DNA from: Desulfobacteraceae bacterium Eth-SRB1
GTDB lineage: Bacteria > Desulfobacterota > Desulfobacteria > Desulfobacterales > ETH-SRB1
Length of the DNA stretch: 64,000 bases
Direction of reading: 5' to 3'
Assembly: GCA_004193555.1 (NCBI GenBank)
Contig: RPGP01000029.1
Location: forward strand, 204,976-268,975
Part shown: piece after piece, positions 45,494 through 54,195 of the stretch
Layout of the letters: each line of letters starts with the position of its first letter
Position numbering within the stretch: position 1 is the first letter of the stretch
The notes under the pieces: model-generated
Databases searched by the model: none
Seen by the model: the letters and a program-made list of their open reading frames with translations, nothing else
Told to the model about the DNA's origin: nothing
Translations under genes and position numbers: made by a program

Positions 45494-47272
45494 ATGAGCG
45501 GGATTACATGGGTTTATATAATGCTGGGTATTTATATTACTTATTGTTTTTACTGGGGTTTCAGGGGGTATTATACTGAAAAAACATCTGCAGGTTATGC
45601 TATTGCCGGCAGATCAATTCCGTTTGTCGCTTTTTTACTTGCCGCTACAGCGGCTTCTTTCAGCGGATGGACATTTATCGGTCATCCTGGTTTAATCTGG
45701 CGGGATGGTCTGGCCTATGCTTTTGCTTCATTTTATGTTCTGACTATCCCCATAACCGGAGCATTTTTTGCCAAGAGAACCTGGCTGATGGGCAAAAGAT
45801 ACGGCTTTATCACGCCGGGCGATATGTTCTCTTATTATTATAACAATGAAGCAATACGTTTTCTCGTAGTTGTTACAGCGGTTTTATATGCTGTATTTTA
45901 TTCAGCAGTCCAGTTGATGGCCTCTGCCGCCCTTTTTAACGTTATCGCCGGTGTGCCGATAACATTTGGCGCTATTTTTATGGGTTTTATAGTATGGTTC
46001 TATGTGTGCACAGGAGGTCTTAAAGCAAGCACATGGGTCGGAGTGATCCAGTTTGTGCTCCTTGTGACCGGTATTGTAATCCTTGGCACATATGTGCTTA
46101 TCCACTTCGGCGGCTGGAGCAAGTTTTCAGAGCTTATTGCCGAACTTGGGCCTGAGACACTGGAGGTTCCAAAGGTAATTAATTTTGGTCTTGGAGGAGG
46201 ATGGACAAGCGTGATGATCCTGACTTATATGTTTGCCTTGATGGGGATACAGTCATCACCCGCTTTTACCATGTGGGCATTTGGAATGAAGTCTCCGAAA
46301 CCGCTTGCCTGGCAGCAGGCATTTATGTCTACTTTTCTCGTCGGGTTTGCGCTTTTTTTCTTTACAGCTTTCCAGGGCATAGGCGCAAAAATTCTCCAGA
46401 TTAAAGGTGTTGGGGCTTTTGCTGATATTGCCAGCGACAAGGTGGTTGTGCCGCTGCTCATGCAAAGTTTTCTGCCGCCTTTCATGCTTGGCGTTGTTTT
46501 TATCGGGGCCATAGCTGCCATTCATTCCACTGCAGCTCCATATATCGGCACAGGAGGATCTATTCTTTTACGGGATATCTACTGGCGTTATATTAAAAAG
46601 CAGGAGTGCAGTGATTCCGAGCAGATTTGGGTCAACAGAATATGCGCCACTCTTCTTACCGCCGCTGCTTTAATAGTCGGGCTGACTTCGACGTCAGCGC
46701 TTGTAATTTTAGGAGCCCTGGCAACCGCCTTTGGATTTATTATGTATATACTGCTTCTTGGCACGCTCTGGGGATTCAGGTTTCCGGCTGTCGGAGCGGC
46801 GCTTGGAGTTCTTTCCGGCATGTTTGCAGTATTTGTAACCTATAAAATAATCCCGAATCCTTTATCCATGCATTGCGCATTCTGGGGAGTATTCGTCGGG
46901 CTTTCAGTTGCATATCTGTGCAGGGGCATTGGAATAAAAGATAATGACACGACTGTTAAGAGGCAAAATGAGGTTCGAACCTGGCTTGACAGTGTTGATG
47001 CGCCGAGTAAATCCGGCAGGAAGTGGCGCAGAGCCATGAAAATTATCGTGCCTTTCTGGTATTTCTTTGCCATTGGACCGGCATGCATCCTTGGCAATAA
47101 GGCATTTTCATTTGCCGGCTTTCCACATCTCTGGTCCTGGCAGATATTCTGGTGGATTTTAGGAGTTATTATGATGTGGGCTCTTTGCTTTAAGGCTGAA
47201 ATGTCCACTACCAATGAAGAACAGCTTAAGCGCGCGGATAAAGAAACCAGGATTGTTGTAAAAGAGGTTTAA
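45494..47272 (+). CDS. Sodium:solute symporter of unknown substrate (SSS family)
   Basis: A 592-residue integral membrane transporter. About 13-14 helices can be seen, with family marks AGYAIAGRSIPFVAFLLAATAASFSGWTF (read in pieces), CTGGLKASTWVGVIQFVLL and HSTAAPYIGTGGSILLRD. It is clearly different from the ActP-type gene at 41002. TTGGAGGAATAA precedes the ATG. The last helices (WYFFAIGPACILG, WWILGVIMMWALCF) form a C-terminal extension. No kinase domain is fused to it, unlike CrbS/CbrA sensors. It is followed by a tiny membrane peptide, a receiver domain and a degenerate sensor, so transport and signalling are probably tied here. A small organic acid is the likely substrate by context only. 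Confidence 0.85.
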   Translation: MSGITWVYIMLGIYITYCFYWGFRGYYTEKTSAGYAIAGRSIPFVAFLLAATAASFSGWTFIGHPGLIWRDGLAYAFASFYVLTIPITGAFFAKRTWLMGKRYGFITPGDMFSYYYNNEAIRFLVVVTAVLYAVFYSAVQLMASAALFNVIAGVPITFGAIFMGFIVWFYVCTGGLKASTWVGVIQFVLLVTGIVILGTYVLIHFGGWSKFSELIAELGPETLEVPKVINFGLGGGWTSVMILTYMFALMGIQSSPAFTMWAFGMKSPKPLAWQQAFMSTFLVGFALFFFTAFQGIGAKILQIKGVGAFADIASDKVVVPLLMQSFLPPFMLGVVFIGAIAAIHSTAAPYIGTGGSILLRDIYWRYIKKQECSDSEQIWVNRICATLLTAAALIVGLTSTSALVILGALATAFGFIMYILLLGTLWGFRFPAVGAALGVLSGMFAVFVTYKIIPNPLSMHCAFWGVFVGLSVAYLCRGIGIKDNDTTVKRQNEVRTWLDSVDAPSKSGRKWRRAMKIIVPFWYFFAIGPACILGNKAFSFAGFPHLWSWQIFWWILGVIMMWALCFKAEMSTTNEEQLKRADKETRIVVKEV

Positions 47273-47277
47273 AACCG

Positions 47278-47434
47278 CTCAGGTTGTCAGCCTGAAGGCT
47301 GTTAGGCCGAAGACTGTTAGGCCGAAGACTGTTAGGCTGAAGGATACTGATCACAAACGGCAAAAGCCGTATTTGGGAACTTATTTTTGAGCGAACCCTT
47401 AGACAGTCTTCAGCCTTCAGCCTATTCACCTGAG
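47278..47434. repeat. GGCTGTTA-word inverted repeat after the second symporter
   Basis: The left arm (about 47278-47342) iterates GACTGTTAGGCCGAAG; the right arm (47400-47434) reads GACAGTCTTCAGCCTTCAGC and ends ACCTGAG, the complement of the opening CTCAGGT. The centre contains a small hairpin ACGGCAAAAGCCGT. Largest member of the family in the window. Confidence 0.85.
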
Positions 47435-47474
47435 TAGTTTAAAAAATAACCTATAAGTTAGGGAGATCAAACCT

Positions 47475-47561
47475 GTGAAAAAAGAAGATATAATATTGAT
47501 AGCCATTGTTACCTTTTCAATTTTGTGGGTTTTAGCCTTTAAAACAGGTATTTTCGGATAA
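47475..47561 (+). CDS. Small single-helix membrane peptide (28 residues)
   Basis: A 28-residue open frame starting with GTG: a charged beginning (MKKEDI) and one hydrophobic helix to the end (ILIAIVTFSILWVLAFKTGIFG, split for reading at AIVTF). GGGAGA lies 9 bases upstream, a well-placed ribosome site, and the stop is 9 bases before the receiver gene. Nothing else in the spacer explains that site. It sits directly after a symporter, as DUF4212 does with ActP, so it may be an accessory subunit of that transporter or an anchor for the sensor. It is too short for family recognition. Confidence 0.55.
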   Translation: MKKEDIILIAIVTFSILWVLAFKTGIFG

Positions 47562-47570
47562 TTTAATTAT

Positions 47571-47942
47571 ATGCCACAGACAATACTTATCGTAGATGAC
47601 GAACAGAGCATAGTTGTTCCGCTTAGCTTTTTAATGGAACAAAAAGGTTATAATGTCATTACTGCGTCAAGCGGAGAAGAGGCTGTTGACAAAATCTCAA
47701 AATTTCGACCAGACCTTATTTTGCTTGATATAATTCATCCCGGTCTTGATGGTTTTGAGATCTGCCAGCTAATCCGCGAAAATTCCGAGTGGAAGGACAC
47801 CAGGATTATCCTTGTGACCACCATGGTGCGAGACGTGGATGTTGCCAAGGGTTTGGCATTTGGAGCAGATGCTTATATAACAAAACCGTTTTCTAATTCA
47901 GTGATAATGAAACAGGTCAGAGAGTTACTTAAAGGCGCCTGA
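47571..47942 (+). CDS. Stand-alone response regulator receiver domain
   Basis: A 123-residue CheY-like receiver with no output domain. It has the acidic pair in LIVDDEQS, the phospho-accepting aspartate in LILLDIIHPGLDGFE (about residue 52), the switch Thr in LVTTMVRD and the conserved Lys in ITKPFS. The stop codon overlaps the start of the sensor-exonuclease gene by one base, so the two are translated together. The partner encoded next seems to have lost its phosphorylatable histidine, so the phosphate source is open. Confidence 0.92.
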   Translation: MPQTILIVDDEQSIVVPLSFLMEQKGYNVITASSGEEAVDKISKFRPDLILLDIIHPGLDGFEICQLIRENSEWKDTRIILVTTMVRDVDVAKGLAFGADAYITKPFSNSVIMKQVRELLKGA

Positions 47943-50131
47943 TGAATCCAAACAATAAATTCTGGTGGTTTGCAGCTATTGCTGTATCAATTACCATTAT
48001 CATTATTTCCTGCCTTGCTCTTTTGTTCTGGCAGCAGTTAGCGCCGGAAGAAAAGTTGCTTTTACTCAGCATTATTAAACAGAATTTCTTATATATCTTC
48101 AGCGCTGCTTTTCTCATACTTGCGGGCTTAGGATTTGCACTGGACGGCATTTTTCATGTGTATATTATCCCGACCAGCAAACTTGTTGAAGAGACTACAC
48201 TTATAACTTCTGTAAATCCTTCGCATCGTATAACCATTGAGGGCAGTAATAATATCATGCGGCTTGCCCGAATAATAAATGAAGGGGCAGATCGTTATGA
48301 GGAGTTGCAGAAAAATGTTGAGCAAAAGATGGATCTGGCAAAGGCAAAGGCCGAAGAGGAGAAAAATATCCTTGCGGCTTTTATGTCCGAATTGCCGGAA
48401 GGGGTGCTGATCTGCAATGCTGAAGGCCGGATCCTGTTTTACAGCAAACAGGTCAAACTTATGCTTGCCGGCGCTGATAACATCATTCCTGATTCAGAAT
48501 CCGGATCGGATAAAGCCCGGTCTGGAGCCGGAGAGAGCTTTATCGGTTTGGGGCGTTCAATATTCAGTATTATTGACAAAAACCTGATTGTGCATGCTCT
48601 GGACGAGATAGCAGAAAAATTAAAGCGTAAACAAGCAGATATCAGTTCAAATTTTGTCGTTGTCGGCAAAGGTAATAAACTGTTACGGGCAGAAGCTGTT
48701 CCCATTCTAAACCATTTGAGGAAGTTTACAGGATTTATCATTATATTTAATGATATCACACAACAGACTGAAGCCGATAGAATTGTGAATTTTATGCTGC
48801 AATCTCTTACGAAAAGTATCCGTTCTTCACTGGCCGGTATCAGGTCAAGCATTGAGGCCATAATCGAATATCCTGACATGGAAAGCGCGCAGCTTCACAA
48901 ATTCAGGAAAATTATTCATCATGAATGCATAACCCTTGGCAGCGTTCTAAATAATATGAGTTCTGATTATTCCAGCCATTTTATTACTCAGTGGCCTCTT
49001 GTTCCGATACTTGACCAGAACCTTCTTGAATCGATCAGGGACAAGGCCGAAGAAAAATTAGATATTATTATTGATATAGAATATTCTGACGATCATAACA
49101 GTGTGAAGGTTGACAGTTATTCAATAATCTTAGGCATGTTATATGTGCTGAATCAATTAAGCACTGAAATAAAAAACAGAAAAATTACATGTAAAACTGA
49201 AAAAAAAGGGATCTTTGTAAATTTTGATTTAATATGGCAGGGCAACCCGATAAAGATTGAAACATTGCGAAAATGGGAGAACCAAATCCTGATTCTCAAA
49301 AATGAGGAGCTTCCATTAAGTTTAAAGGCGGTATTGCAGTACCATGAAGCGGAAATATGGTCAAACGTATGCGACGGTGAAAGGGATAAATCGTATTTAC
49401 GTTTAATTCTCCCGGCTATTGAAACATACGAATCTGAAAATATAAGAAGAATCACCATTTTACCGGAAAGCCGCCCGGAGTTTTATGATTTTGACATGTT
49501 CAGCCAGCCGGGCCAGGTTCCGGAATTAGATGATCGATATTTAAACGAACTTACGTTTACTGTTTTTGATACTGAGACAACAGGCCTGGATCCAAGGGGA
49601 GGGGATAAAATAATTTCCATCGGATCTGTCCGGATTGTAAATTGCCGCCTGCTGCGTGATGAATATTTTGAAGAATTCGTTGATCCTGAACGCAGCCTGC
49701 CGTTTGAATCGATAAAGATTCACGGGATTCGGCCTGAAATGTTGAAAGGCCAGCAAACTATCGACAAAGTACTCCCCCTTTTTTACAGATTTGCTGAAGA
49801 CACTATTTTCGTTGCCCATAATGCTGCTTTTGATATGCGTATGCTTCAGATTAATGAGGCAGCTACAGGCATAAAATTTATTAATCCTGTGCTGGATACT
49901 TTGCTGCTTTCAGCGGTTGTTCATCCGACCCAGGATAATCATAATTTAGAAGCCATAGCCAAACGGCTTGGCATAAGCATAGTCGGCAGGCATACCGCCC
50001 TTGGTGATGCTATTGCAACAGGCGAGATTTTTCTCAAATTAATACCGCTTTTAGCTAAACATGGGATTTACACTTTAAAAGAGGCTCGGATCGCTTCTCA
50101 AAAAACCTATTATGCCCGTCTGAAATATTGA
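47942..50131 (+). CDS. Membrane PAS sensor pseudokinase fused to a DEDDh 3'-5' exonuclease
   Basis: A 729-residue fusion. Two membrane helices (about residues 8-30 and 46-68), a HAMP-like and coiled-coil linker (about 70-145), a PAS domain (about 148-275), then a histidine-kinase-like part. In the latter the usual H-box is degenerate: LTKSIRSSLAGIRSS stands where HELRTPLAGIRS is expected, so the phospho-histidine is replaced, and I see no N or G boxes of the ATPase domain. From residue 539 follows a DnaQ-type exonuclease with all DEDDh residues: FDTETTG (Asp543, Glu545), HNAAFD (Asp631) and HTALGD (His684, Asp689). Exonuclease-sensor proteins next to DUF294 and acetate permease genes occur in other proteobacteria; the role is unknown. 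The nuclease should be active and the kinase dead. Confidence 0.85.
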   Translation: MNPNNKFWWFAAIAVSITIIIISCLALLFWQQLAPEEKLLLLSIIKQNFLYIFSAAFLILAGLGFALDGIFHVYIIPTSKLVEETTLITSVNPSHRITIEGSNNIMRLARIINEGADRYEELQKNVEQKMDLAKAKAEEEKNILAAFMSELPEGVLICNAEGRILFYSKQVKLMLAGADNIIPDSESGSDKARSGAGESFIGLGRSIFSIIDKNLIVHALDEIAEKLKRKQADISSNFVVVGKGNKLLRAEAVPILNHLRKFTGFIIIFNDITQQTEADRIVNFMLQSLTKSIRSSLAGIRSSIEAIIEYPDMESAQLHKFRKIIHHECITLGSVLNNMSSDYSSHFITQWPLVPILDQNLLESIRDKAEEKLDIIIDIEYSDDHNSVKVDSYSIILGMLYVLNQLSTEIKNRKITCKTEKKGIFVNFDLIWQGNPIKIETLRKWENQILILKNEELPLSLKAVLQYHEAEIWSNVCDGERDKSYLRLILPAIETYESENIRRITILPESRPEFYDFDMFSQPGQVPELDDRYLNELTFTVFDTETTGLDPRGGDKIISIGSVRIVNCRLLRDEYFEEFVDPERSLPFESIKIHGIRPEMLKGQQTIDKVLPLFYRFAEDTIFVAHNAAFDMRMLQINEAATGIKFINPVLDTLLLSAVVHPTQDNHNLEAIAKRLGISIVGRHTALGDAIATGEIFLKLIPLLAKHGIYTLKEARIASQKTYYARLKY

Positions 50132-50164
50132 TGAATTTGTAAAAAGTCGAATTCATCAATATTG
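50127..50164. repeat. Hairpin with GTAAAAAGTC loop at the end of the exonuclease gene
   Basis: AATATTGATGAATT, loop TGTAAAAAGTCG, AATTCATCAATATT: a 14-base-pair stem. The left arm contains the last codons and the stop of the upstream gene. Related hairpins with the same loop word lie at 54508-54540 and 56456-56485. Confidence 0.8.
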
Positions 50165-50190
50165 GGTAAGGAGTAAGGGACAGAGAGGTA

Positions 50191-52149
50191 ATGGATAAAT
50201 CAATGGCAGAAAATAATGATCATGATCTGATAAAGGTCGAAGGTGAATCGATGGTCGGCCAGGCTGCCCGGTTTTTATCAGATATGATTCCTTTTTCCTT
50301 TCTTTCTGAAAAAGAACTAAAAGAAATAGCAGCACATCTTTATACAGCCAATTATCCAAAAAATACTGTTCTGTTTTTCCAGGGCCGGTCAACGGTGGAA
50401 TATCTTTATATAATTCAGAAAGGCGCTGCCGAGCGGTATTATGAGGAGAATGACCGGAAAACGCTTTATCTCAAATTAAGTGGAAAGGATATGTATGGCG
50501 GGATTTCAATGCTTTTAAATAATGGAATTGCTGTGCGCACACTTAAAACAACTGAAGATTTATATTTATATATTCTGCCCAAAAAGATTTTTTTAGATAT
50601 TTGCGCACGACATGAATCATTCTCTGAATTTTTTACCGATGCATTCGGCAAACGGATGCTTGACAGATCCTATGCTGAGATTTTTGCAAAAAGCATTAAG
50701 CCTAAAGAAGAGGCTTTGCAATTTTTTAACCAGCCTGTTTCAAGTATATTTTCCAGAACCCGGGCTTATTGTAATACTGATTTGCCTGTCCGTAAAGCTG
50801 CAGTATTGATGAATCAGAACAGATGCAGCGCTATTTTGATAAAAAGGCGGGATGGAGAATTTGTGGGAATAGTTACCGACACTGATTTAAGAAAAAAAGT
50901 TATTGCAACAGGATATGATATTGGAAAGCCTGTTTCTGAAATTATGTCATCTCCCTTAACTACGATTTCAGCGCAGACACTTATAGTTGAAGCTCTTCTA
51001 ATAATGATGCAGAAAAATATTAAACACCTTGCTGTAACAGATAGCGATGAAAAGGTTGTCGGAGTGGTTACTAACCGTGATCTGCTTATAGCACAGGGGC
51101 AGTCGCCCCTGCTGCTTATTCGCAACATAAGTTCAGCAGACAGCATGGAAGATATTATTGATATACATAATAAACAGTTGCCCGGATTAATACAGAACCT
51201 GATAAGCAGCGGCGCTAAAGCAAAGAATGTTACAATGCTGATTACTACGATTTCAGATGCTATATTAGACAAACTGATCAGGTTTGCTATTAATGAATTG
51301 GGCGCGCCTCCGGTTCGATTCGTATTCATGATATTAGGCAGCGAGGGGAGAAAAGAACAGACACTTAAAACTGATCAGGATAATGCGATAATATTCGAAG
51401 ATGTATCAGAAGAATCACTACAAAGGGTTCAAGGCTATTTTATAAAGTTTGGAGAGAAAATCTGCACATGGCTTGATCAGGCAGGATATGCATTTTGTGA
51501 GGGTGGCGTAATGGCGAAAAATCCCAAGTGGTGCCAGCCGCTATCTGTCTGGAAAGAATATTTTTCAACATGGATCCATGCAGCGGAACCCGAAGATTTG
51601 CTTCAATCAAGCATTTTTTTTGACTTTCGCGGCGGTTATGGAGATAAGGATCTAATAGACCGGTTGCGAGAATTTCTCTTTGATTCACTTGGCGGATGGT
51701 CGGGATTTTTTCGCCATCTTACTGAAAACACATTGCACTTTAAACCTCCAATCGGCTTTTTCCGGAATTTTGTGGTGGAATCAAAAGGCGAGCACCGGGA
51801 CTCTTTTGATATTAAAAACGCAATGATGCCGATTGTCGATTTTGCAAGGATATATGCCCTTAAAAACAGGATTGAAGAAACAAATACCCAGGAAAGGCTG
51901 AACCGGCTTTATTTAAGAAAGATTTTATCATGGCAGGATTACAATGAGATTGAGCAGGCATACTGCTTTCTGATGCAAATGAGATTCATGCGGCAGGTTA
52001 CATCGGTTATTGAAGAAAATGAAAAGCCTGATAATTATATCAACCCAAAGAAGCTCTCCCGTATTGAACAAACAATGTTAAAAGAGATTTTTAAAAGGAT
52101 AGAAAAATTTCAGTCAAAATTGGGTTTTGAATTCACAGGCTTACCTTAG
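50191..52149 (+). CDS. cNMP-binding / CBS-pair / DUF294 nucleotidyltransferase-like signalling protein B
   Basis: A 652-residue paralogue of the protein encoded at 43360-45288, with the same order: cyclic-nucleotide-binding fold (about residues 30-150), CBS pair (about 190-310; SAILIKRRDG, GIVTDTDLR, KHLAVTDSDEKVVGVVTNRD), DUF294 nucleotidyltransferase-like domain with LGSEGRKEQTLKTDQDNAII near residue 383, and C-terminal DUF294 helices ending YINPKKLSRIEQTMLK. Both catalytic-type aspartates are kept. The gene follows the sensor-exonuclease by 59 bases and closes the operon that starts with the second symporter. Two divergent-operon paralogues around one transporter suggest specialised partners. 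The nucleotide and target protein are not known. Confidence 0.9.
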   Translation: MDKSMAENNDHDLIKVEGESMVGQAARFLSDMIPFSFLSEKELKEIAAHLYTANYPKNTVLFFQGRSTVEYLYIIQKGAAERYYEENDRKTLYLKLSGKDMYGGISMLLNNGIAVRTLKTTEDLYLYILPKKIFLDICARHESFSEFFTDAFGKRMLDRSYAEIFAKSIKPKEEALQFFNQPVSSIFSRTRAYCNTDLPVRKAAVLMNQNRCSAILIKRRDGEFVGIVTDTDLRKKVIATGYDIGKPVSEIMSSPLTTISAQTLIVEALLIMMQKNIKHLAVTDSDEKVVGVVTNRDLLIAQGQSPLLLIRNISSADSMEDIIDIHNKQLPGLIQNLISSGAKAKNVTMLITTISDAILDKLIRFAINELGAPPVRFVFMILGSEGRKEQTLKTDQDNAIIFEDVSEESLQRVQGYFIKFGEKICTWLDQAGYAFCEGGVMAKNPKWCQPLSVWKEYFSTWIHAAEPEDLLQSSIFFDFRGGYGDKDLIDRLREFLFDSLGGWSGFFRHLTENTLHFKPPIGFFRNFVVESKGEHRDSFDIKNAMMPIVDFARIYALKNRIEETNTQERLNRLYLRKILSWQDYNEIEQAYCFLMQMRFMRQVTSVIEENEKPDNYINPKKLSRIEQTMLKEIFKRIEKFQSKLGFEFTGLP

Positions 52150-52271
52150 ATAATTAGTCAACAAGATGAAGTTTTTATCGCAGAAATTGAGGTTTTCGTT
52201 CAGGCTATCTAAATTTGCAGTGTATTTTCTGTATGCTTGAGGTGAAAAATAAAAAAACCAGGTTTTACATT

Positions 52272-52457
52272 ATGAAATTTCCGACAAAAACAAGTTATTA
52301 TAAATTCAGATTCGATTTTGAAATCGGATACCTGACAAAAAGTCCGTGCAAAGAATGCAACTTGAGAAACAACTTTCCCAAGTGTGTGGATAATTGCAAA
52401 ATATTGGATAAAATTCAGACAATTCTTTCTGAAACAATATCATGTTCAAGAAGATGA
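52272..52457 (+). CDS. Small Cys-rich hypothetical protein
   Basis: A 61-residue protein starting MKFPTKTSYYKF, with a cysteine cluster CKECNLRNNFPKC and VDNCKILDKIQTIL (four cysteines as C-x2-C-x9-C-x3-C) that could bind zinc or an iron-sulfur cluster. I do not know its function. The start is uncertain: ATG at 52272 or 52233, or TTG at 52215. The cysteine block is protein-like in composition and the frame is not part of a repeat, which is why I keep it. It stands alone between the DUF294 gene and pgi. Confidence 0.5.
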   Translation: MKFPTKTSYYKFRFDFEIGYLTKSPCKECNLRNNFPKCVDNCKILDKIQTILSETISCSRR

Positions 52458-52488
52458 AGAAAATCGCAAAGCGATTAACCTTTAAACC

Positions 52489-52524
52489 GAGACCTTGAAA
52501 AATGTTCAATTTTGCAAAGGTCTC
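52489..52524. repeat. GAGACCTT hairpin before pgi
   Basis: GAGACCTT (52489-52496) faces AAAGGTCTC (52516-52524) around GAAAAATGTTCAATTTTGC. The word recurs on the other strand at about 31946. It is followed by GTGAACTGTAAACTG words, seen also near 57167-57196. Confidence 0.7.
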
Positions 52525-52566
52525 AAACCGTGAACTGTAAACTGTTTTTAAAATAATGAGGAGTGT

Positions 52567-54195
52567 ATGAGTCTGCAAAAACTATGCGAACTTCCTGAAT
52601 GGAAAAAACTGGTGGAACAGGCAGACAAAATGGATCTTCCTGAAAACCATTTGAAATATCTTGTTAAAGAAAAAAACAGGCTTGAAAAATTTTCTTTGCA
52701 AGGCGCTGAAATTTTCTATGATTTTTCCCGCCAGAGGGTAGATGAAAAAACCATAAACCTTTTGTTTGAGCTGGCTGACGCAAGAGAGTTAAAGGAAAAC
52801 TTTAACTTAATGGCAGCCGGGGGAAAGGTAAATACAACGGAAAACAGAGCCGCGCTTCATACAGCATCAAGGGATTTTTTAAATGATTCTATTCTTGTTG
52901 ATAATAAGGATGTAATGCCCGAAATAAGAAGAGTCAGGGAGGAGATTAAAGAGTTTGTTTCAAAAGTTCATAATGGAGAGATAACAGGATCCACAGGAAA
53001 ACCGTTTAAACAAATTGTAGTTATAGGGATTGGCGGATCATACCTTGGCACAGAATTTATTTCCAGTGCATTGCGTGCTTATGCTGATAAAAATATTGAA
53101 ATCGAGTATCTGTCAAATGTAGATATTCATAATTTTGGCAGGATAATATCATATATTGACCCTAAAATCACAATGTGGATCGTTATTTCGAAAAATTATA
53201 CAACTGCAGAGACAATGGCAAATGCAAAGCTCGCTTCTGCCTTTATGGAGGGAAAAGGGCTTGATCCTGCAAAACATTTTGTAACGGTTACGAGCAAGGG
53301 CAGTCCTGGTGATGATAAAAAAACACCTGTTATACGCTCATTCCATATGTTTGACTTCATAGGCGGAAGATACAGCGTAACCTCTGCTGTCGGCGGAGTG
53401 CCGCTTAGCCTGTATCTTGGATATGACCGGTTTGAACGTTTTCTGAAAGGCGCTGAAGAGATGGATAATCACGCAAAATCTGCGCCTGTTCATCAAAACC
53501 TTCCGCTCGTTGCAGCTATTATCGGAGTCTGGAACAATAATTTTCTTGGATACAATGAACAGGCCATTATACCGTATGCAGCGCCCTTGCATAAGCTGCC
53601 GCCTCATATCCAGCAGTTATATATGGAAAGTAACGGAAAATCTGTCACAAGGGCAGGGGATATTCTAAATGAACCCACCGGTGTAATAGTGTTTGGAGAG
53701 CCCGGCACAAATGCGCAGCATTCTTTTTTTCAACTCGCTCATCAGGGCCGCCCGTTTCCCATCGACTTTATCGGGGTAATCAAACCACAGTATGAACAGT
53801 TTCAAGGCAGATCAAAAGGGGTTACAAACCATCAGGAGTTATGGGCAAATCTTATTGCTCAGCCAATGGCGCTGGCTGCTGGAAAAGACGACAAGGACAA
53901 TGCAAGACATTTCTCCGGTAACAGGCCGTCTTCAACAATTGTTTTAAATGATCTCACGCCGGAAAGCATTGGACGTCTTTTAGCATTTTATGAAGCTAAA
54001 ACTGTTTTTGAAGCCTTTATCTGGGACATTAATCCATTTGACCAGTTTGGTGTTGAACTCGGCAAAACCATGGCCTCCGGCATTAGAAATGAGATCGCCG
54101 CAAAAAATGATAAAAGCAACCATACTTTTGAAGGGATGGATAGTATAACCAGATTTTATCTTGATACCCTGTTTTCCGGAAGACTTAAGGATTAA
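52567..54195 (+). CDS. pgi: Glucose-6-phosphate isomerase
   Basis: A 542-residue phosphosugar isomerase interconverting glucose-6-phosphate and fructose-6-phosphate. Seen are the sugar-isomerase folds with VVIGIGGSYLGTEF, the GRYSVTSAVGGVPLSL segment, the catalytic glutamate region QLYMESNGKSV and the lysine-bearing C-terminus NPFDQFGVELGK. GAGGAG precedes the ATG by a good distance. The length is normal. The aldolase gene at 55046-56305 is another glycolytic/gluconeogenic step, consistent with growth on acetate, although the two are not in one operon. Confidence 0.95.
   Translation: MSLQKLCELPEWKKLVEQADKMDLPENHLKYLVKEKNRLEKFSLQGAEIFYDFSRQRVDEKTINLLFELADARELKENFNLMAAGGKVNTTENRAALHTASRDFLNDSILVDNKDVMPEIRRVREEIKEFVSKVHNGEITGSTGKPFKQIVVIGIGGSYLGTEFISSALRAYADKNIEIEYLSNVDIHNFGRIISYIDPKITMWIVISKNYTTAETMANAKLASAFMEGKGLDPAKHFVTVTSKGSPGDDKKTPVIRSFHMFDFIGGRYSVTSAVGGVPLSLYLGYDRFERFLKGAEEMDNHAKSAPVHQNLPLVAAIIGVWNNNFLGYNEQAIIPYAAPLHKLPPHIQQLYMESNGKSVTRAGDILNEPTGVIVFGEPGTNAQHSFFQLAHQGRPFPIDFIGVIKPQYEQFQGRSKGVTNHQELWANLIAQPMALAAGKDDKDNARHFSGNRPSSTIVLNDLTPESIGRLLAFYEAKTVFEAFIWDINPFDQFGVELGKTMASGIRNEIAAKNDKSNHTFEGMDSITRFYLDTLFSGRLKD

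Noticed and set aside
45494-47272. Second symporter considered as a CrbS/CbrA-type sensor kinase
   Set aside because: It has only transporter helices; no PAS or kinase domain is fused, and the sensor-like protein is a separate gene.
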